The notes under the pieces were generated by a model that ran no database searches, was not told where the DNA came from, and saw nothing but the letters and a program-made list of their open reading frames with translations. A stretch of DNA of 64,000 bases from Bradyrhizobium sp. NP1 (GTDB taxonomy: Bacteria; Pseudomonadota; Alphaproteobacteria; Rhizobiales; Xanthobacteraceae): assembly GCF_030378205.1 (NCBI RefSeq), contig NZ_CP127385.1, positions 124,001 to 188,000 of the forward strand. Direction: 5' to 3'. A program made the position numbers and the translations under genes. Below, piece after piece: positions 1-9,161 of this stretch (positions are counted from its first letter, which is position 1; each line of letters opens with the position of its first letter).

Positions 1-56
1 CTCGCGATCCGAGGCCGCTCCTGTGCCGGGCAGCGCCCCATGACCCTTTCAGCGTT

Positions 57-665
57 TCACGCGCCGCCATCGACGACGGGCGGATCGACCCAGCCGACAT
101 TGCCGTCCGCGCGCCGGTAGATGACGTTCACCCGGCCACTGGAGCCGTGCTGAAACACCAGACAGGGGGCGCCGGTCAAGTCCAATTCCAGCACCGCCTC
201 GCTGACCGACATCCGCTTCAGCGTGGTGGTGGCTTCCGCAATGATGACCGGATTGTAGCCGGTGACCTCGTCATCGCCTTCCGCAGGGGCCTCGATCACG
301 TAGCTCGACGCGTCGAGCGTCGGCGCCTCGATCTCGGCAAGCGCAGCCGAGGCCGCATAGGCCTTGCGCGCCGAACGGTCCTTGAGCCGGCTCTTGTAGC
401 GGCGCAGCCGCTTCTCGATCATCAGCAGCGCCTGGTCGGCGCTGGCATAGGCGTCGGTCGCGTTCGACTCGGCCTCGAGCGTGATGCCCGAATCGAGATG
501 CAGCGCGCAGTCGGTGCGGAAGCCGAAGCCGTCCTTGCTGAGCGTGATGTGGCCCGAGTAGTTGCCGTCGAAATACTTGCGCAGGACTTCCTCGGTACGC
601 GCGTTGACGCGGCCGCGCAGCGCCTCGCCGACGCTGATGCTCTTGCCAGAAATCCGAAGGGTCAT
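57..665 (-). CDS. hpf: Long-form ribosome hibernation promoting factor
   Basis: Binds the 30S decoding region and joins 70S ribosomes into inactive 100S dimers under starvation. The 202-residue product has an N-terminal S30AE domain (about residues 1-110, starting MTLRISGKS) and a separate C-terminal domain (about 145-200, with SVSEAVLELDL and a GNVGWV end) typical of the long form that dimerises ribosomes by itself. I chose the ATG at 663-665 because GAGG lies about 8 nt upstream; an in-frame start 54 nt further upstream adds residues unlike the family. It follows rpoN on the same strand, the usual alphaproteobacterial order, where ptsN normally comes next, just beyond the window edge. Confidence 0.93.
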   Translation of the reverse strand: MTLRISGKSISVGEALRGRVNARTEEVLRKYFDGNYSGHITLSKDGFGFRTDCALHLDSGITLEAESNATDAYASADQALLMIEKRLRRYKSRLKDRSARKAYAASAALAEIEAPTLDASSYVIEAPAEGDDEVTGYNPVIIAEATTTLKRMSVSEAVLELDLTGAPCLVFQHGSSGRVNVIYRRADGNVGWVDPPVVDGGA

Positions 666-755
666 GGCGATGCCTCGATCGATCTTTTCAGCAGGAGCAA
701 GACTAATCCGATTTGGCAAAGGAGCAATATGTGGTGCAGCGCCGCTCTGCCGAAG

Positions 756-2357
756 TCAGGTCGGAAGCAGCAGCGAGCTCTGCTTCTCGCGACGCCGCTG
801 CACCGACGAGGGGATGCGCATGGCCTCGCGATATTTCGCTACCGTCCGGCGGGCGATATCAATGCCGCCCTCGCGCAATCGTTCCACGATGGTATCGTCG
901 GACAGGATGGCGGTCGACTCCTCTGCGTCGATCAGCCGCTTGATCTGGTGCCGCACCGCTTCCGCCGAATGCGCCTCGCCGCCATCGGCCGAGGCGATCG
1001 AGGCGGTGAAGAAATACTTCAGCTCGAACGTGCCGCGGTTGGTCGCCATGTATTTGTTGGCGGTCACGCGCGATACCGTCGATTCATGCATCTGGATCGC
1101 GTCCGCTACCGCCTTCAGATTGAGCGGGCGCAGATGCGCTACGCCATGGGTGAAGAAACCGTCCTGCTGGCGCACGATCTCGGTCGCCACCTTGAGGATG
1201 GTGCGGGCGCGCTGGTCGAGCGCGCGCACCAGCCAGGTCGCGTTCTGCAGGCAATCGCTGAAATAGGATTTGTCGCCGTCCTTGCGGATCGTCCGGGACA
1301 GCTCCGTGTAGTAGGTCTGGTTGACCAGCACGCGCGGCAACGTGTCGCTGTTGAGCTCGACATGCCAGCCGCCGTCCGCTCCGGGACGCACATAGACGTC
1401 GGGCACCACGGTCTGCGTCCGCGCGGTCGAGAATTTCAGCCCCGGCTTCGGATCGAGCCTGCGGATCTCGGCGATCATGTCGGCGATGTCGTCGTCGTCG
1501 ACGCCGCATAGTTTGCGCAAGGCCGCGAAGTCGCGCTTCGCCAGCACGTCGAGATGCTCGACCAGCGCCTGCATTGCGGGATCGTAGCGGTCGAGCTCGC
1601 GGAGCTGGTTGGCGAGGCATTCGCTCAAATTCCGCGCGCAGACGCCGGGCGGATCGAATTTCTGCAGCGCCGCGAGCACTGCGTCGACGTCCTGCTCCGC
1701 AGCACCGAGCCGTTCGGCAACCTGGCCGAGGTCGGGCGGCAGGTAGCCGGCCTCGTCGACGAGATCGATCAGGTACTGGCCGATCATGCGCTGGGCCGGC
1801 GCGGACAGCGCCACCGCAAGCTGCTCGGCAAGATGGTCGGCAAGCGTCACCTCGGCGGCGACGAAAGCCTCGAGGTTGTATTCCTCGTCATTGGAAGCAC
1901 CGCCGCCCCATTCGGTATAGGTGGTGGGCGCGGCGTCCTGCGCGTTGCGCGCCGCAGCCTCGGCCGGCTCCTCGGAAAAGACGTTGTCGAGCCCGGTGTC
2001 CAGCGTCTGCTCGATCTCGGCGCGGCTGCCGAGATCGCGGTTCATCCATTCTTCGGCCGTCGGCTCGAAGCCGTCACCGGCCCCGTTCAGCGCCTCGCCG
2101 TGGTCGGAGTGGATGCCGTCGGCAAAGTCCGACGGCTCGTCGGAGGCCGCGGAGCCGGCAGGCTCGGCCTCGCCCGCGACCGGGGGCTCGTTGGCGTCGC
2201 TGGCGCGCTCCAGGAGCGGATTGCGCTCGAGTTCCTCTTCCACGAAAGCCGAGAGGTCGAGATTGGAGAGCTGCAGCAGCTTGATCGCCTGCATCAGCTG
2301 CGGCGTCATCACCAGCGACTGCGACTGGCGGAACTCCAATCTTTGCGTCAGGGCCAT
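756..2357 (-). CDS. rpoN: RNA polymerase sigma-54 factor
   Basis: Sigma-54 directs RNA polymerase to -24/-12 promoters and needs an AAA+ activator; in rhizobia it serves nitrogen assimilation, fixation and C4-dicarboxylate uptake. The 533-residue protein starts with the glutamine/leucine-rich activator-interacting region (MALTQRLEFRQSQSLVMTPQ), has an acidic linker at about residues 50-140, then core-binding and HTH regions, and ends with the RpoN box ARRTVAKYREAMRIPS and a basic tail. It lies between lptB and hpf, all on the minus strand. Bradyrhizobium often has two rpoN copies; which one this is cannot be told from this window alone. Confidence 0.97.
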   Translation of the reverse strand: MALTQRLEFRQSQSLVMTPQLMQAIKLLQLSNLDLSAFVEEELERNPLLERASDANEPPVAGEAEPAGSAASDEPSDFADGIHSDHGEALNGAGDGFEPTAEEWMNRDLGSRAEIEQTLDTGLDNVFSEEPAEAAARNAQDAAPTTYTEWGGGASNDEEYNLEAFVAAEVTLADHLAEQLAVALSAPAQRMIGQYLIDLVDEAGYLPPDLGQVAERLGAAEQDVDAVLAALQKFDPPGVCARNLSECLANQLRELDRYDPAMQALVEHLDVLAKRDFAALRKLCGVDDDDIADMIAEIRRLDPKPGLKFSTARTQTVVPDVYVRPGADGGWHVELNSDTLPRVLVNQTYYTELSRTIRKDGDKSYFSDCLQNATWLVRALDQRARTILKVATEIVRQQDGFFTHGVAHLRPLNLKAVADAIQMHESTVSRVTANKYMATNRGTFELKYFFTASIASADGGEAHSAEAVRHQIKRLIDAEESTAILSDDTIVERLREGGIDIARRTVAKYREAMRIPSSVQRRREKQSSLLLPT

Positions 2358-2502
2358 GGAGGCAAGAACGATCCGTTAAAACTGGTCCGATTCTTGCTTA
2401 TCCTAGTCCAAAGCCGATGTACACGGCTTGACGGATCGGAAAAACGGGCTAGCGCCGACCTGCTGTCGGCATGGTTTAGAGACCGATACAGGCCTCCGGG
2501 GC

Positions 2503-3516
2503 CTAAAGCCGGAACTCCTCGCCCAGATACAGCCGCCGCACGTCGGGGTCGTTGACGATCTCCTCGGGGCTCCCCTCGGTCAGGATTTCGCCGGCATAGA
2601 CGATATAGGCGCGGTCGGTCAGCCCGAGCGTTTCCCGCACATTGTGGTCGGTGATGAGAACGCCGATGCCGCGGTTGGTGAGGTGGCGCACCAGGTCCTG
2701 GATGTCGCCGACCGCGATCGGATCGATGCCGGCGAAAGGCTCGTCGAGCAGCATGTAGTTCGGGCGGGTGGCGAGCGCGCGCGCGATCTCGACACGGCGC
2801 CGCTCGCCGCCGGACAGCGCGATCGACGGGCTTTTGCGCAAGCGCGTGATGTTGAATTCGTCGAGCAGCGAATCGAGCTCGTGCTCGCGCTTCTTGCGCG
2901 AGGGCTCGACGACCTCGAGCACCGCGCGGATGTTCTGCTCCACGGTGAGGCCGCGGAAGATCGAGGCTTCCTGCGGCAGATAGCCGATGCCGAGCCGCGC
3001 GCGCTGGTACATCGGCAGCTTGGTGACGTCATGGCCGTCAAGCTCGATCGCGCCGCGATCGGCCTTGATCAGGCCGGTGATCATGTAGAACACGGTGGTC
3101 TTGCCGGCGCCGTTGGGGCCCAAGAGGCCAACGGCCTCGCCGCGGCGAACATAGATGCTGACGCCGCGCACCACCTGGCGCGTGCCAAAACTTTTTTCCA
3201 CGCTATGCACAGCGAGATAGCCGGGACGGCGCAGCAGCTGCGGGCCGCCTGCGCCGTTGCCCTTCGTCGCGGGCTTGGCCGGCGGTTTTGCTCGCGGTCG
3301 CGGCGGTTCGTTCCGCTGCGGCTGCTCGGCGCGCACCGGGGCCGGCTGCAGGCCGGGCATCTCGCGCGCGATCGGCGGGGCGTCGCGAACCGGGCCGGTC
3401 AACAGGCCGCCCAGGGAATCGCCGAGCGCGGTGATGTCGTCCGGCGCGCGGGCAAAGCCGGGACGGCCGCGCTGTTTGGCGGGGCGCCGACGGAACATGC
3501 CGAGTAGATCCACCAT
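2503..3516 (-). CDS. lptB: LPS export ABC transporter ATP-binding protein LptB
   Basis: Cytoplasmic ATPase of the LptB2FG complex, which extracts lipopolysaccharide from the inner membrane and pushes it along the LptC-LptA bridge. Of 337 residues, about 98-337 are a standard ABC domain: Walker [10 protein letters not shown] at 133-141, signature [14 protein letters not shown], Walker [12 protein letters not shown] and a switch histidine in ITDHNVRE. The first ~97 residues are an extra low-complexity region rich in Pro, Arg and Ala that E. coli LptB (about 240 residues) lacks. It lies downstream of lptC-lptA with a 190-nt gap. The ATPase call is certain; the role of the extension is unknown. 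Confidence 0.95.
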   Translation of the reverse strand: MVDLLGMFRRRPAKQRGRPGFARAPDDITALGDSLGGLLTGPVRDAPPIAREMPGLQPAPVRAEQPQRNEPPRPRAKPPAKPATKGNGAGGPQLLRRPGYLAVHSVEKSFGTRQVVRGVSIYVRRGEAVGLLGPNGAGKTTVFYMITGLIKADRGAIELDGHDVTKLPMYQRARLGIGYLPQEASIFRGLTVEQNIRAVLEVVEPSRKKREHELDSLLDEFNITRLRKSPSIALSGGERRRVEIARALATRPNYMLLDEPFAGIDPIAVGDIQDLVRHLTNRGIGVLITDHNVRETLGLTDRAYIVYAGEILTEGSPEEIVNDPDVRRLYLGEEFRL

Positions 3517-3707
3517 CCCCGCTTCGCCTTAACTGTCCGCTGGTCGTCCCAAAATGTGCCGGAGCGCCCCGATTCGCCCGGCAGCATGAATGAATGGACG
3601 TCCCTTGCCCAGTGAACGCCTGGGATATTCGCGGCCCACCTTCCCAAAGGCTAGATACAGGCTCGCCCCCGGTGCTTCAACCTCGACGGACCGCGTTCAT
3701 GAGCAAG

Positions 3708-4430
3708 TTATTGATTTTGCTTTTGTTTGGACGAACCACCGGAAGCGCCGCCTGCACTGGTGCTTCCGGGGGTCCCGGGGGTGTTGTTCTGGCTGGGCAG
3801 GAACAGGCCCTGAACCCGCCCCGAATCGGATTCGACCCGCGACACGCCTGTCGTCATATCGACCAGCAGGCGGTCGCCGCGCAGGACGTTCTTGCCCTGG
3901 GTCAGCACCACACCGCCGAGCATGGTGACTAGGTTGGTCTTGGTGTCGAACACGGCACTTTCGCCCGTCACCACCTGGTCCTTCTGGGTCACGACCACAT
4001 TGCCGCGCGCCTCCAGCCGCTTGATCGACGAGCTGCCGCCGGGGCCTGGCGTGCTGGACTGCATCGGCGCCGCCTTGGCGCCCTTGGCTGCCGGCGCGGC
4101 AGCGGGCTGCGCCGCGCCCGAATTCGATTCGTAGAACACCACCAGCGTCTTCGACGTCATGGTGGTGTCGCCCTGCACCACCTTCACATTGCCGGAGAAG
4201 GTCGCTTCCTTTTTCTTGTCGCGCATTTCCAGCGAAGCCGCCTCGATCTGGATCGGCTGGTCGCGGTTCTGCGAAAAGCCCTGCATGGCGTTGGGGACGC
4301 CCTGCACCGCGCTCTGGCCGCGCGCCGCGGCAGCGCTTGCGATCAGAAGCGCGCAGGCGAGCGTCGCTGCATGGTGCATGCCACGTCGGACCGAACCGCT
4401 GCGCTGAAAACGAGTGGTCATCATGATCAC
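3708..4430 (-). CDS. lptA: LPS transport periplasmic protein LptA (OstA-like)
   Basis: Periplasmic bridge protein that carries lipopolysaccharide from LptC to the outer-membrane LptD/E. The 240-residue product has a cleavable signal peptide (basic MTTRFQRSGSVRRG, then a hydrophobic stretch ending SAAAARG) and an OstA beta-jellyroll domain with the characteristic DQPIQIEAASLEMRD and repeated ATFSGNVKV / ARGNVVVT strands. The C-terminus is a Gly/Ser/Lys-rich tail ending in SKQKQNQ. The first codon is GTG at 4428-4430, sharing a GTGA overlap with the end of lptC; an ATG two codons later (4422-4424) is an equally possible start. Translational coupling with lptC is likely. Confidence 0.9.
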   Translation of the reverse strand: MIMMTTRFQRSGSVRRGMHHAATLACALLIASAAAARGQSAVQGVPNAMQGFSQNRDQPIQIEAASLEMRDKKKEATFSGNVKVVQGDTTMTSKTLVVFYESNSGAAQPAAAPAAKGAKAAPMQSSTPGPGGSSSIKRLEARGNVVVTQKDQVVTGESAVFDTKTNLVTMLGGVVLTQGKNVLRGDRLLVDMTTGVSRVESDSGRVQGLFLPSQNNTPGTPGSTSAGGASGGSSKQKQNQ

Positions 4431-5191
4431 TTCGAGCTCGTTGATTTGGCCGGGGTGGATCGCGCCTTCGCCGATGCCGCAGCGTCCTGCTGCGGCGGCG
4501 TGGTGCTGCTGGTGTCGTCGGACGTGCCGAGATTATCCAGATGCATCACCACATTACCCTCGAATCTCACGACCTCGCCGCCGCCGGTGATCCTGAGCCG
4601 ATCGGCGCTGATCGTGCCGTTGGTCAGCGTGACGTCGACATGATCGTCCGAGGTGACGATGCCCTTGCCCATGTCGATGAAGGCCTGGTTGAGCTTTGCC
4701 TGATACCCGCTGGAGGTCTGCAGGAACACGTCCTTCTGCAACTCCATGGTCTGCTGCTTGTTGTCGAAAACGCCGCTGCGGGCGTCCAGCATCACGGTGG
4801 ACTGATCCTCCGTCAGGAGCTTCGCGCGCAGGGTCTTCAGCTCGACGTGGTCGGGATTGGTGATGTCCTGGGTCGCGGTCTTGGCCCAGAGCTCGTAGGG
4901 TCGCCGGTCGGTCGTGTAGCCGGAGAGATGCGGCGATTCCATCGTGATCTTGGTGCCGGAGACGACCAGATTCTCCATGTTGATCGGCAGCTTCGGAATC
5001 AGCATGCGGAACGGATTGAACACCGACACCAAAATCACCGCGGCCATCGCCACGATCACCGCCGCCGGCACCGCGACGCGCAGGATCCGCACCAGCCGGC
5101 TGTGGCGCTCGGCAAGCGCAAAGCGCGCCTCGAGGCTCGCCTGAGGCGCCGGCTTCTGGACCGAATTCACCGCTGCTCCGAACGAGGACAT
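4427..5191 (-). CDS. lptC: LPS export system protein LptC
   Basis: Inner-membrane-anchored bitopic protein that accepts lipopolysaccharide from LptB2FG and hands it to LptA. The 254-residue protein has a cytoplasmic basic N-terminus, one transmembrane helix at about residues 33-58 (VLRVAVPAAVIVAMAAVILV region) and a periplasmic jellyroll domain with the family-like SPHLSGYTTDRRPYELWA and NGTISADRLRI segments. The C-terminal tail is Ser/Thr/Lys-rich. Its last codons overlap lptA. In this class RNase D usually lies just upstream, as here. Confidence 0.9.
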   Translation of the reverse strand: MSSFGAAVNSVQKPAPQASLEARFALAERHSRLVRILRVAVPAAVIVAMAAVILVSVFNPFRMLIPKLPINMENLVVSGTKITMESPHLSGYTTDRRPYELWAKTATQDITNPDHVELKTLRAKLLTEDQSTVMLDARSGVFDNKQQTMELQKDVFLQTSSGYQAKLNQAFIDMGKGIVTSDDHVDVTLTNGTISADRLRITGGGEVVRFEGNVVMHLDNLGTSDDTSSTTPPQQDAAASAKARSTPAKSTSSK

Positions 5192-5344
5192 CCCGCCATT
5201 CTACCCGCCCCCGGCCGAATATGCAGCCTGGACAGGCCTGAGGACTATGACCGAAACGGGGCGTTAACGCTGCCAAATGCCGCATCGGCGGCCGGCCACC
5301 CCCAAGCACGGTCGCTTCAGGTCGAATCACCATCGCGCTTTATT

Positions 5345-5441
5345 GATTGCGCATGATCCCCGCGCAAACGCGTTCCGCGTTTGTCGCAAGGGAAAACCGG
5401 TGCCCACTTGTCCGGATCACGCGCTATGAATGCGCGAAGAT
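5345..5441. repeat. Mosaic palindromic intergenic repeat between lptC and rnd
   Basis: Contains a short inverted repeat (CAAACGCG-ttc-CGCGTTTG) followed by GGAAAACCGGTGCCCACTT and TCCGGATCACGCGC, a pattern I recognise as a common rhizobial palindromic element. It runs into the TAG stop codon of rnd. The rest of the 5192-5423 gap shows nothing I can assign beyond the start of lptC. Confidence 0.65.
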
Positions 5442-6038
5442 GTCCTCGGCCTCCCAGCCCGACAGGTCGAGTTTCGCCCGCGTCGGCAGGAACTCGAAGC
5501 AGGCCTGTGCAAGCTCGGTGCGGCCCTCGCGCGCCAGCATCGCGTCGAGACGCTCGCGTAGCGCGTGCAGATGCAGGACGTCGGAGGCGGCATAGGCGAG
5601 CTGCGCGTCGCTCAAGGCGTCACTGCCCCAGTCGCTCGACTGCTGCTGCTTGGAAAGATCGATGTTGAGCAACTCGCGCACGAGGTCCTTCAGACCGTGG
5701 CGATCGGTATAGGTGCGCGCCAGGCGTGAAGCGATCTTGGTGCAATAGATCGGCTGCGCCATCACGCCGAAGGTCTGATACAGCACGGCGATATCGAAGC
5801 GGGCGAAATGGAAGATCTTGGTGATCGCGTCGTTCGCCAGCAGCGCCTTCAAATTCGGCGCGTCGCGCTGATCCGCGGGAATTTGCACCACGTCGGCACT
5901 GCCGTCGCCGTTCGACAACTGCACCACGCACAGCCGGTCGCGATGCGGGTTGAGCCCCATCGTTTCGGTGTCGATCGCCACCGAGCGGGTGTAGCGGGAG
6001 AGATCGGGCAGGTCGCCGCGATGCAGGCGTACGGTCAT
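5424..6038 (-). CDS. rnd: Ribonuclease D, catalytic-domain-only form
   Basis: 3'-5' exoribonuclease of the DEDDy family, used in tRNA 3'-end trimming. All three exonuclease motifs are present in 204 residues: Exo I AIDTETMGLNP, Exo II FHFARFDIAVL and Exo III YAASDVLHLHALRERL with the catalytic Tyr. The protein stops right after the catalytic domain and has no HRDC domains, unlike the ~375-residue E. coli enzyme; such short forms are usual in rhizobia. The ATG at 6036-6038 is chosen because GAGG lies 5 nt upstream; an upstream in-frame start adds 17 unrelated residues. The last codon runs into a palindromic repeat. Confidence 0.9.
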   Translation of the reverse strand: MTVRLHRGDLPDLSRYTRSVAIDTETMGLNPHRDRLCVVQLSNGDGSADVVQIPADQRDAPNLKALLANDAITKIFHFARFDIAVLYQTFGVMAQPIYCTKIASRLARTYTDRHGLKDLVRELLNIDLSKQQQSSDWGSDALSDAQLAYAASDVLHLHALRERLDAMLAREGRTELAQACFEFLPTRAKLDLSGWEAEDIFAHS

Positions 6039-6219
6039 CAAGGCCTCTGGTGTCGATTCGAAGCGAGACACTACCGCCCAAATTCGCAACAGGCGAGCGG
6101 CGGCAACGGCGTTTTGGACCGGAAAATCGCGGCGGAGAAGGCAAAGGCGACGGGCATATCCCGCCGCGCGAATCGCGGCGCAGCCGCCGCCATCCCGGCG
6201 CGCCGTCGAACGCGACGGC

Positions 6220-6378
6220 TCAGCGATTCGGATCGTCCAGCGGCTTCGGCGGCTGCAGGCCCGGGCTGTTGGCCCAGAGATCGATGTTTTCGATGACCTT
6301 CTGATGGCTCGGTCGTCGGGGCGCAGGCGGCTCCCGCTCCTCGGAGAGCTTGCGCGGCAGCTTGATTTGTTCCGTCAT
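6220..6378 (-). CDS. Small conserved-type hypothetical protein (52 aa)
   Basis: A 52-residue hydrophilic protein (MTEQIKLPRKLSEE ... KPLDDPNR), proline- and charge-rich, without membrane segment, signal peptide or cysteines. The ATG at 6376-6378 has GGAG about 9 nt upstream. Codon use is G/C-biased at the third position like its neighbours. I do not recognise a family. It stands alone, with 181 nt to rnd and a divergent small gene on its other side. Confidence 0.6.
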   Translation of the reverse strand: MTEQIKLPRKLSEEREPPAPRRPSHQKVIENIDLWANSPGLQPPKPLDDPNR

Positions 6379-6551
6379 CGGCGTGCTCCGTTGACGGGGA
6401 GCATGCGCGCGACGGAGCCCCAAATCAAGAACTAACTTATTGTTATTATTGCGAAATTTTACTAATTTTGTGCTTGAATCGACTTTGGCGGAACCGTCGC
6501 GCCTTACATTTGTTGAGTAAATTACTCAATTGGCTAACCCTGGAAATTCCG

Positions 6552-6794
6552 ATGAACGACGTGCGCGACGAACGCCTCCAAGTGATGCTTTCTCCGGACG
6601 AACTGGCGGCGGTTGATGATTTTCGCTTCAAGCACCGGATGCCGACCCGGGCGGCGGCCGTGCGCGAGCTGTTGAAGCTCGGCCTGACAGTGGTGGCGCC
6701 CGCCGCGGGAGCCGGCATGAAATCCAGCAGTTACGGCGTATTCAGCCGCGGCCCGGATGGGCATTCGCCCGGCCCGTCTGAGTCGGCGGAGTAG
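6552..6794 (+). CDS. Ribbon-helix-helix-like small protein (80 aa)
   Basis: The N-terminal half (MNDVRDERLQVMLSPDELAAVDDFRFKHRMPTR... then AAAVRELLKLGL) fits a ribbon-helix-helix fold: a beta strand with alternating residues, a helix, a turn and a second helix ending in a hydrophobic leucine run. The C-terminal 30 residues are Gly/Ser/Pro-rich and probably disordered. No toxin gene lies beside it, so an orphan DNA-binding regulator is more likely than an antitoxin. ATG 6552 is chosen over an upstream in-frame start because the extra residues would come from AT-rich intergenic sequence. The region 6424-6551 is AT-rich for this genome and may hold its promoter. Confidence 0.65.
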   Translation: MNDVRDERLQVMLSPDELAAVDDFRFKHRMPTRAAAVRELLKLGLTVVAPAAGAGMKSSSYGVFSRGPDGHSPGPSESAE

Positions 6795-6865
6795 CAGCCG
6801 CAAGGCTGCCCCGGACCGCGCGGACTGACGCCGCGCACCGCCGGCATTTTTCGGGCTGGGCAGGA

Positions 6866-6952
<87 letters not shown>

Positions 6953-7100
6953 CCGGGCCGGTTACTACGGATCGGTCGCGCGCTTGTCAAATTGGCGAAG
7001 AGGTCGCCGAATAGACTTGTGCAGGGCGGGCCGGATGGCGTATCGCGAAACCCGCATAATTGCGCGCAAACCCTCCCTTTGACCGGCAGGAATTGATCCC

Positions 7101-8069
7101 ATGGCTTCGAATCTCGACACCCTGGTCACGGTTTTCGGGGGATCGGGCTTCCTCGGCCGCTATGTGGTCCGCGCGCTCTGCAAGCGCGACTATCGCGTCC
7201 GCGTCGCGGTGCGGCGCCCCGAGCTCGCCGGCCACCTGCAGCCGCTCGGCCGGGTCGGCCAGATCCATGCCGTGCAGGCCAATGTGCGCTATCCCGCCTC
7301 CGTCGAAGCCGCGATGCGCGATGCCCGTGTTGCCGTCAACCTGGTCGGCACGCTCACCGAGAGCGGCGGGCAGACGTTCGACGCCGTGCAGGCCAAGGGC
7401 GCCGAAGCGGTCGCTAGGGCGGCAAAGGCGGCGGGCGCCGGCATGGTGCATGTCTCGGCGATCGGCGCCGACGACAAATCCGCGTCGCGCTACGCCCGCA
7501 GCAAGGCGGAAGGCGAGAAGGCCGTGCTGGCAGCGCTGCCGCAGGCCGCCATCCTGCGGCCCTCGCTGATGTTCGGCCCGGAGGACCAGTTCACCAACCG
7601 CTTTGCGGCGCTCGCACGGATATCGCCGTTCCTGCCGCTGGTCGGCGGCGGCGCCACCCGCCTGCAGCCGACCTATGTCGCCGACGTCGCAACCGCCGTC
7701 GCCGACGCCGTCGACGGCAAGACGAAACCCGGCGCCACTTACGAGCTCGGCGGCCCGGAAGTGCTGACGATGCGCGAGATCATGCAGATCATTCTCGACA
7801 TTACCGATCGCAAGCGCATGCTGCTGTCGCTGCCGTTCGGCCTCGCCAGGCTCCAGTCCTACTTCCTGCAATTCGCGCCGGGGCCGCTGAAGCTGACGCC
7901 GGATCAGGTGGAATTGCTGCGGCTCGACAATGTCGTCTCGGATGCGGCAAGGGCCGCGGGCCTGACGCTCGAGGGCTTGGGCATCGCACCGGACTCGCTC
8001 GAGGCCGTCGCCCCGCAATATCTCTGGCGCTTCCGGCCGGCCGGCCAGTTCCAGCGCCGCAACGCCTGA
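7101..8069 (+). CDS. Complex I NDUFA9-subunit-family NAD(P)-binding protein
   Basis: A 322-residue atypical short-chain dehydrogenase/reductase. The N-terminus holds the Rossmann motif VFGGSGFLGRYVVRAL, followed by RRPELAGH, a VGTLTESGGQTFDAV segment and a YARSKAEGEKAV segment where the family keeps Tyr and Lys. Homologues resemble the NDUFA9 accessory subunit of mitochondrial complex I and bind NADPH; the bacterial role is not firmly known (quinone- or complex I-linked function is inferred). It is next to, and convergent with, uppP, a pairing often kept in Bradyrhizobium and relatives. Confidence 0.88.
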   Translation: MASNLDTLVTVFGGSGFLGRYVVRALCKRDYRVRVAVRRPELAGHLQPLGRVGQIHAVQANVRYPASVEAAMRDARVAVNLVGTLTESGGQTFDAVQAKGAEAVARAAKAAGAGMVHVSAIGADDKSASRYARSKAEGEKAVLAALPQAAILRPSLMFGPEDQFTNRFAALARISPFLPLVGGGATRLQPTYVADVATAVADAVDGKTKPGATYELGGPEVLTMREIMQIILDITDRKRMLLSLPFGLARLQSYFLQFAPGPLKLTPDQVELLRLDNVVSDAARAAGLTLEGLGIAPDSLEAVAPQYLWRFRPAGQFQRRNA

Positions 8070-8089
8070 AAACAAGCCCGCCCTTTCAT

Positions 8090-8150
8090 AGCGTTTTCGA
8101 GCGAAGCGGGCGCCGGTTCGCGTGAAGAAAACGCGTCAAACAAGAACCGA
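8090..8150. repeat. AGCGTTTTCGAGCGAAG-family palindromic repeat, copy 1
   Basis: Starts AGCGTTTTCGAGCGAAG, then GCCGGTTCGCGTGAAG and AAAACGCGTCAAACAAGAA. The outer GCGTTTTC and GAAAACGC pair as an inverted repeat. Near-identical copies lie at 36364-36457 and 50519-50618. This one sits between two convergent genes and is shorter, lacking the second hairpin of the other copies. Confidence 0.85.
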
Positions 8151-8157
8151 AAATACT

Positions 8158-8964
8158 CTAGTGCCCCATCGCCAGGGCGATCAGGCCGAGCGTGCCGACG
8201 ATCACGCGCCACCAGGCGAACAGCGTGAAGCCGTGGCGGGTGACGTAGTTCAGGAACGTCTTGACGACAATGATCGCGGTGATGAAGGACACCACGAAAC
8301 CGATCGCGATGATGCCGAGATGATCGATCGTCATGTCGGCACGGCTTTTGTAGAAGTCGTAGGCGAAAGCGCCAATCATGGTCGGGATCGCCAGGAAGAA
8401 TGAGAATTCGGCCGCCGACCGCTTGTCGGCCCCGAGCAGCATCGCCGCCACGATGGAGGCGCCGGAACGCGACACGCCGGGGATCATGGCAAGACACTGC
8501 GCGACGCCGATCCACAGATACATCAGAAGCGGAAACCTCGTCGCGTCATGCTCGTGCGGCTTGTGGTCGATCTGGTCGACCCACATCAGGATGGCGCCGC
8601 CGACGATCAGCGAGAAGCAGACCACCCATGGATTGAACAGAACTTCCTTGATGTATTTTCCGACAATGAGGCCGATGACGACCGCGGGCAGGAACGCCAC
8701 CAGCACGCCGATCACGAAGCGGCGATCGTCGGGATTGGAAAACATGCCGAGCGCGATGCGCCAGAGCTTGGCGAAATAGATCACGACGATCGCGAGAATC
8801 GCGCCGAGCTGGATCAGGATCGCAAAGCTCTTCCAGAAATTGTCCTCGCCGAGGTTGAAGAAGCGCTCCGCCAGCAGCAGGTGGCCGGTCGAGGAAACCG
8901 GCAGAAACTCGGTGACGCCTTCGACGATGCCGAGAATCACCGCCCGCATTGCATCTGACATCAT
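8158..8964 (-). CDS. uppP: Undecaprenyl-diphosphate phosphatase
   Basis: Integral membrane enzyme that dephosphorylates undecaprenyl diphosphate so that the lipid carrier can be reused in peptidoglycan and polysaccharide synthesis; extra copies give bacitracin resistance. The 268-residue length is normal for the BacA/UppP family. Seen are the signature EGVTEFLPVSSTGHLLL near the N-terminus, the second motif PGVSRSGASIVAAMLLG and about eight hydrophobic segments. Start: two consecutive ATGs (8962-8964 and 8959-8961) fit the family start MSDAMRAVILGIVEG; a longer in-frame extension is hydrophilic and unlikely. Confidence 0.95.
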   Translation of the reverse strand: MMSDAMRAVILGIVEGVTEFLPVSSTGHLLLAERFFNLGEDNFWKSFAILIQLGAILAIVVIYFAKLWRIALGMFSNPDDRRFVIGVLVAFLPAVVIGLIVGKYIKEVLFNPWVVCFSLIVGGAILMWVDQIDHKPHEHDATRFPLLMYLWIGVAQCLAMIPGVSRSGASIVAAMLLGADKRSAAEFSFFLAIPTMIGAFAYDFYKSRADMTIDHLGIIAIGFVVSFITAIIVVKTFLNYVTRHGFTLFAWWRVIVGTLGLIALAMGH

Positions 8965-9161
8965 GGGATCAGGTCCGCTGGTCTTGAGGGATTCGCCTGC
9001 AAAAGCCGGGTTCTTCTCGCCTATTCGCATCCCCACCGCAATCGCAAAATGCGAATGCAAAAGGCGGGGTTGCCTCGGGCGCGCGCTTGGGTAGTTTGGC
9101 GCCGCGTCGCGGGCTGGGAGTTGAACGTTTGCACGGCCGCCGCGACAAACCGTAAGGGCTC

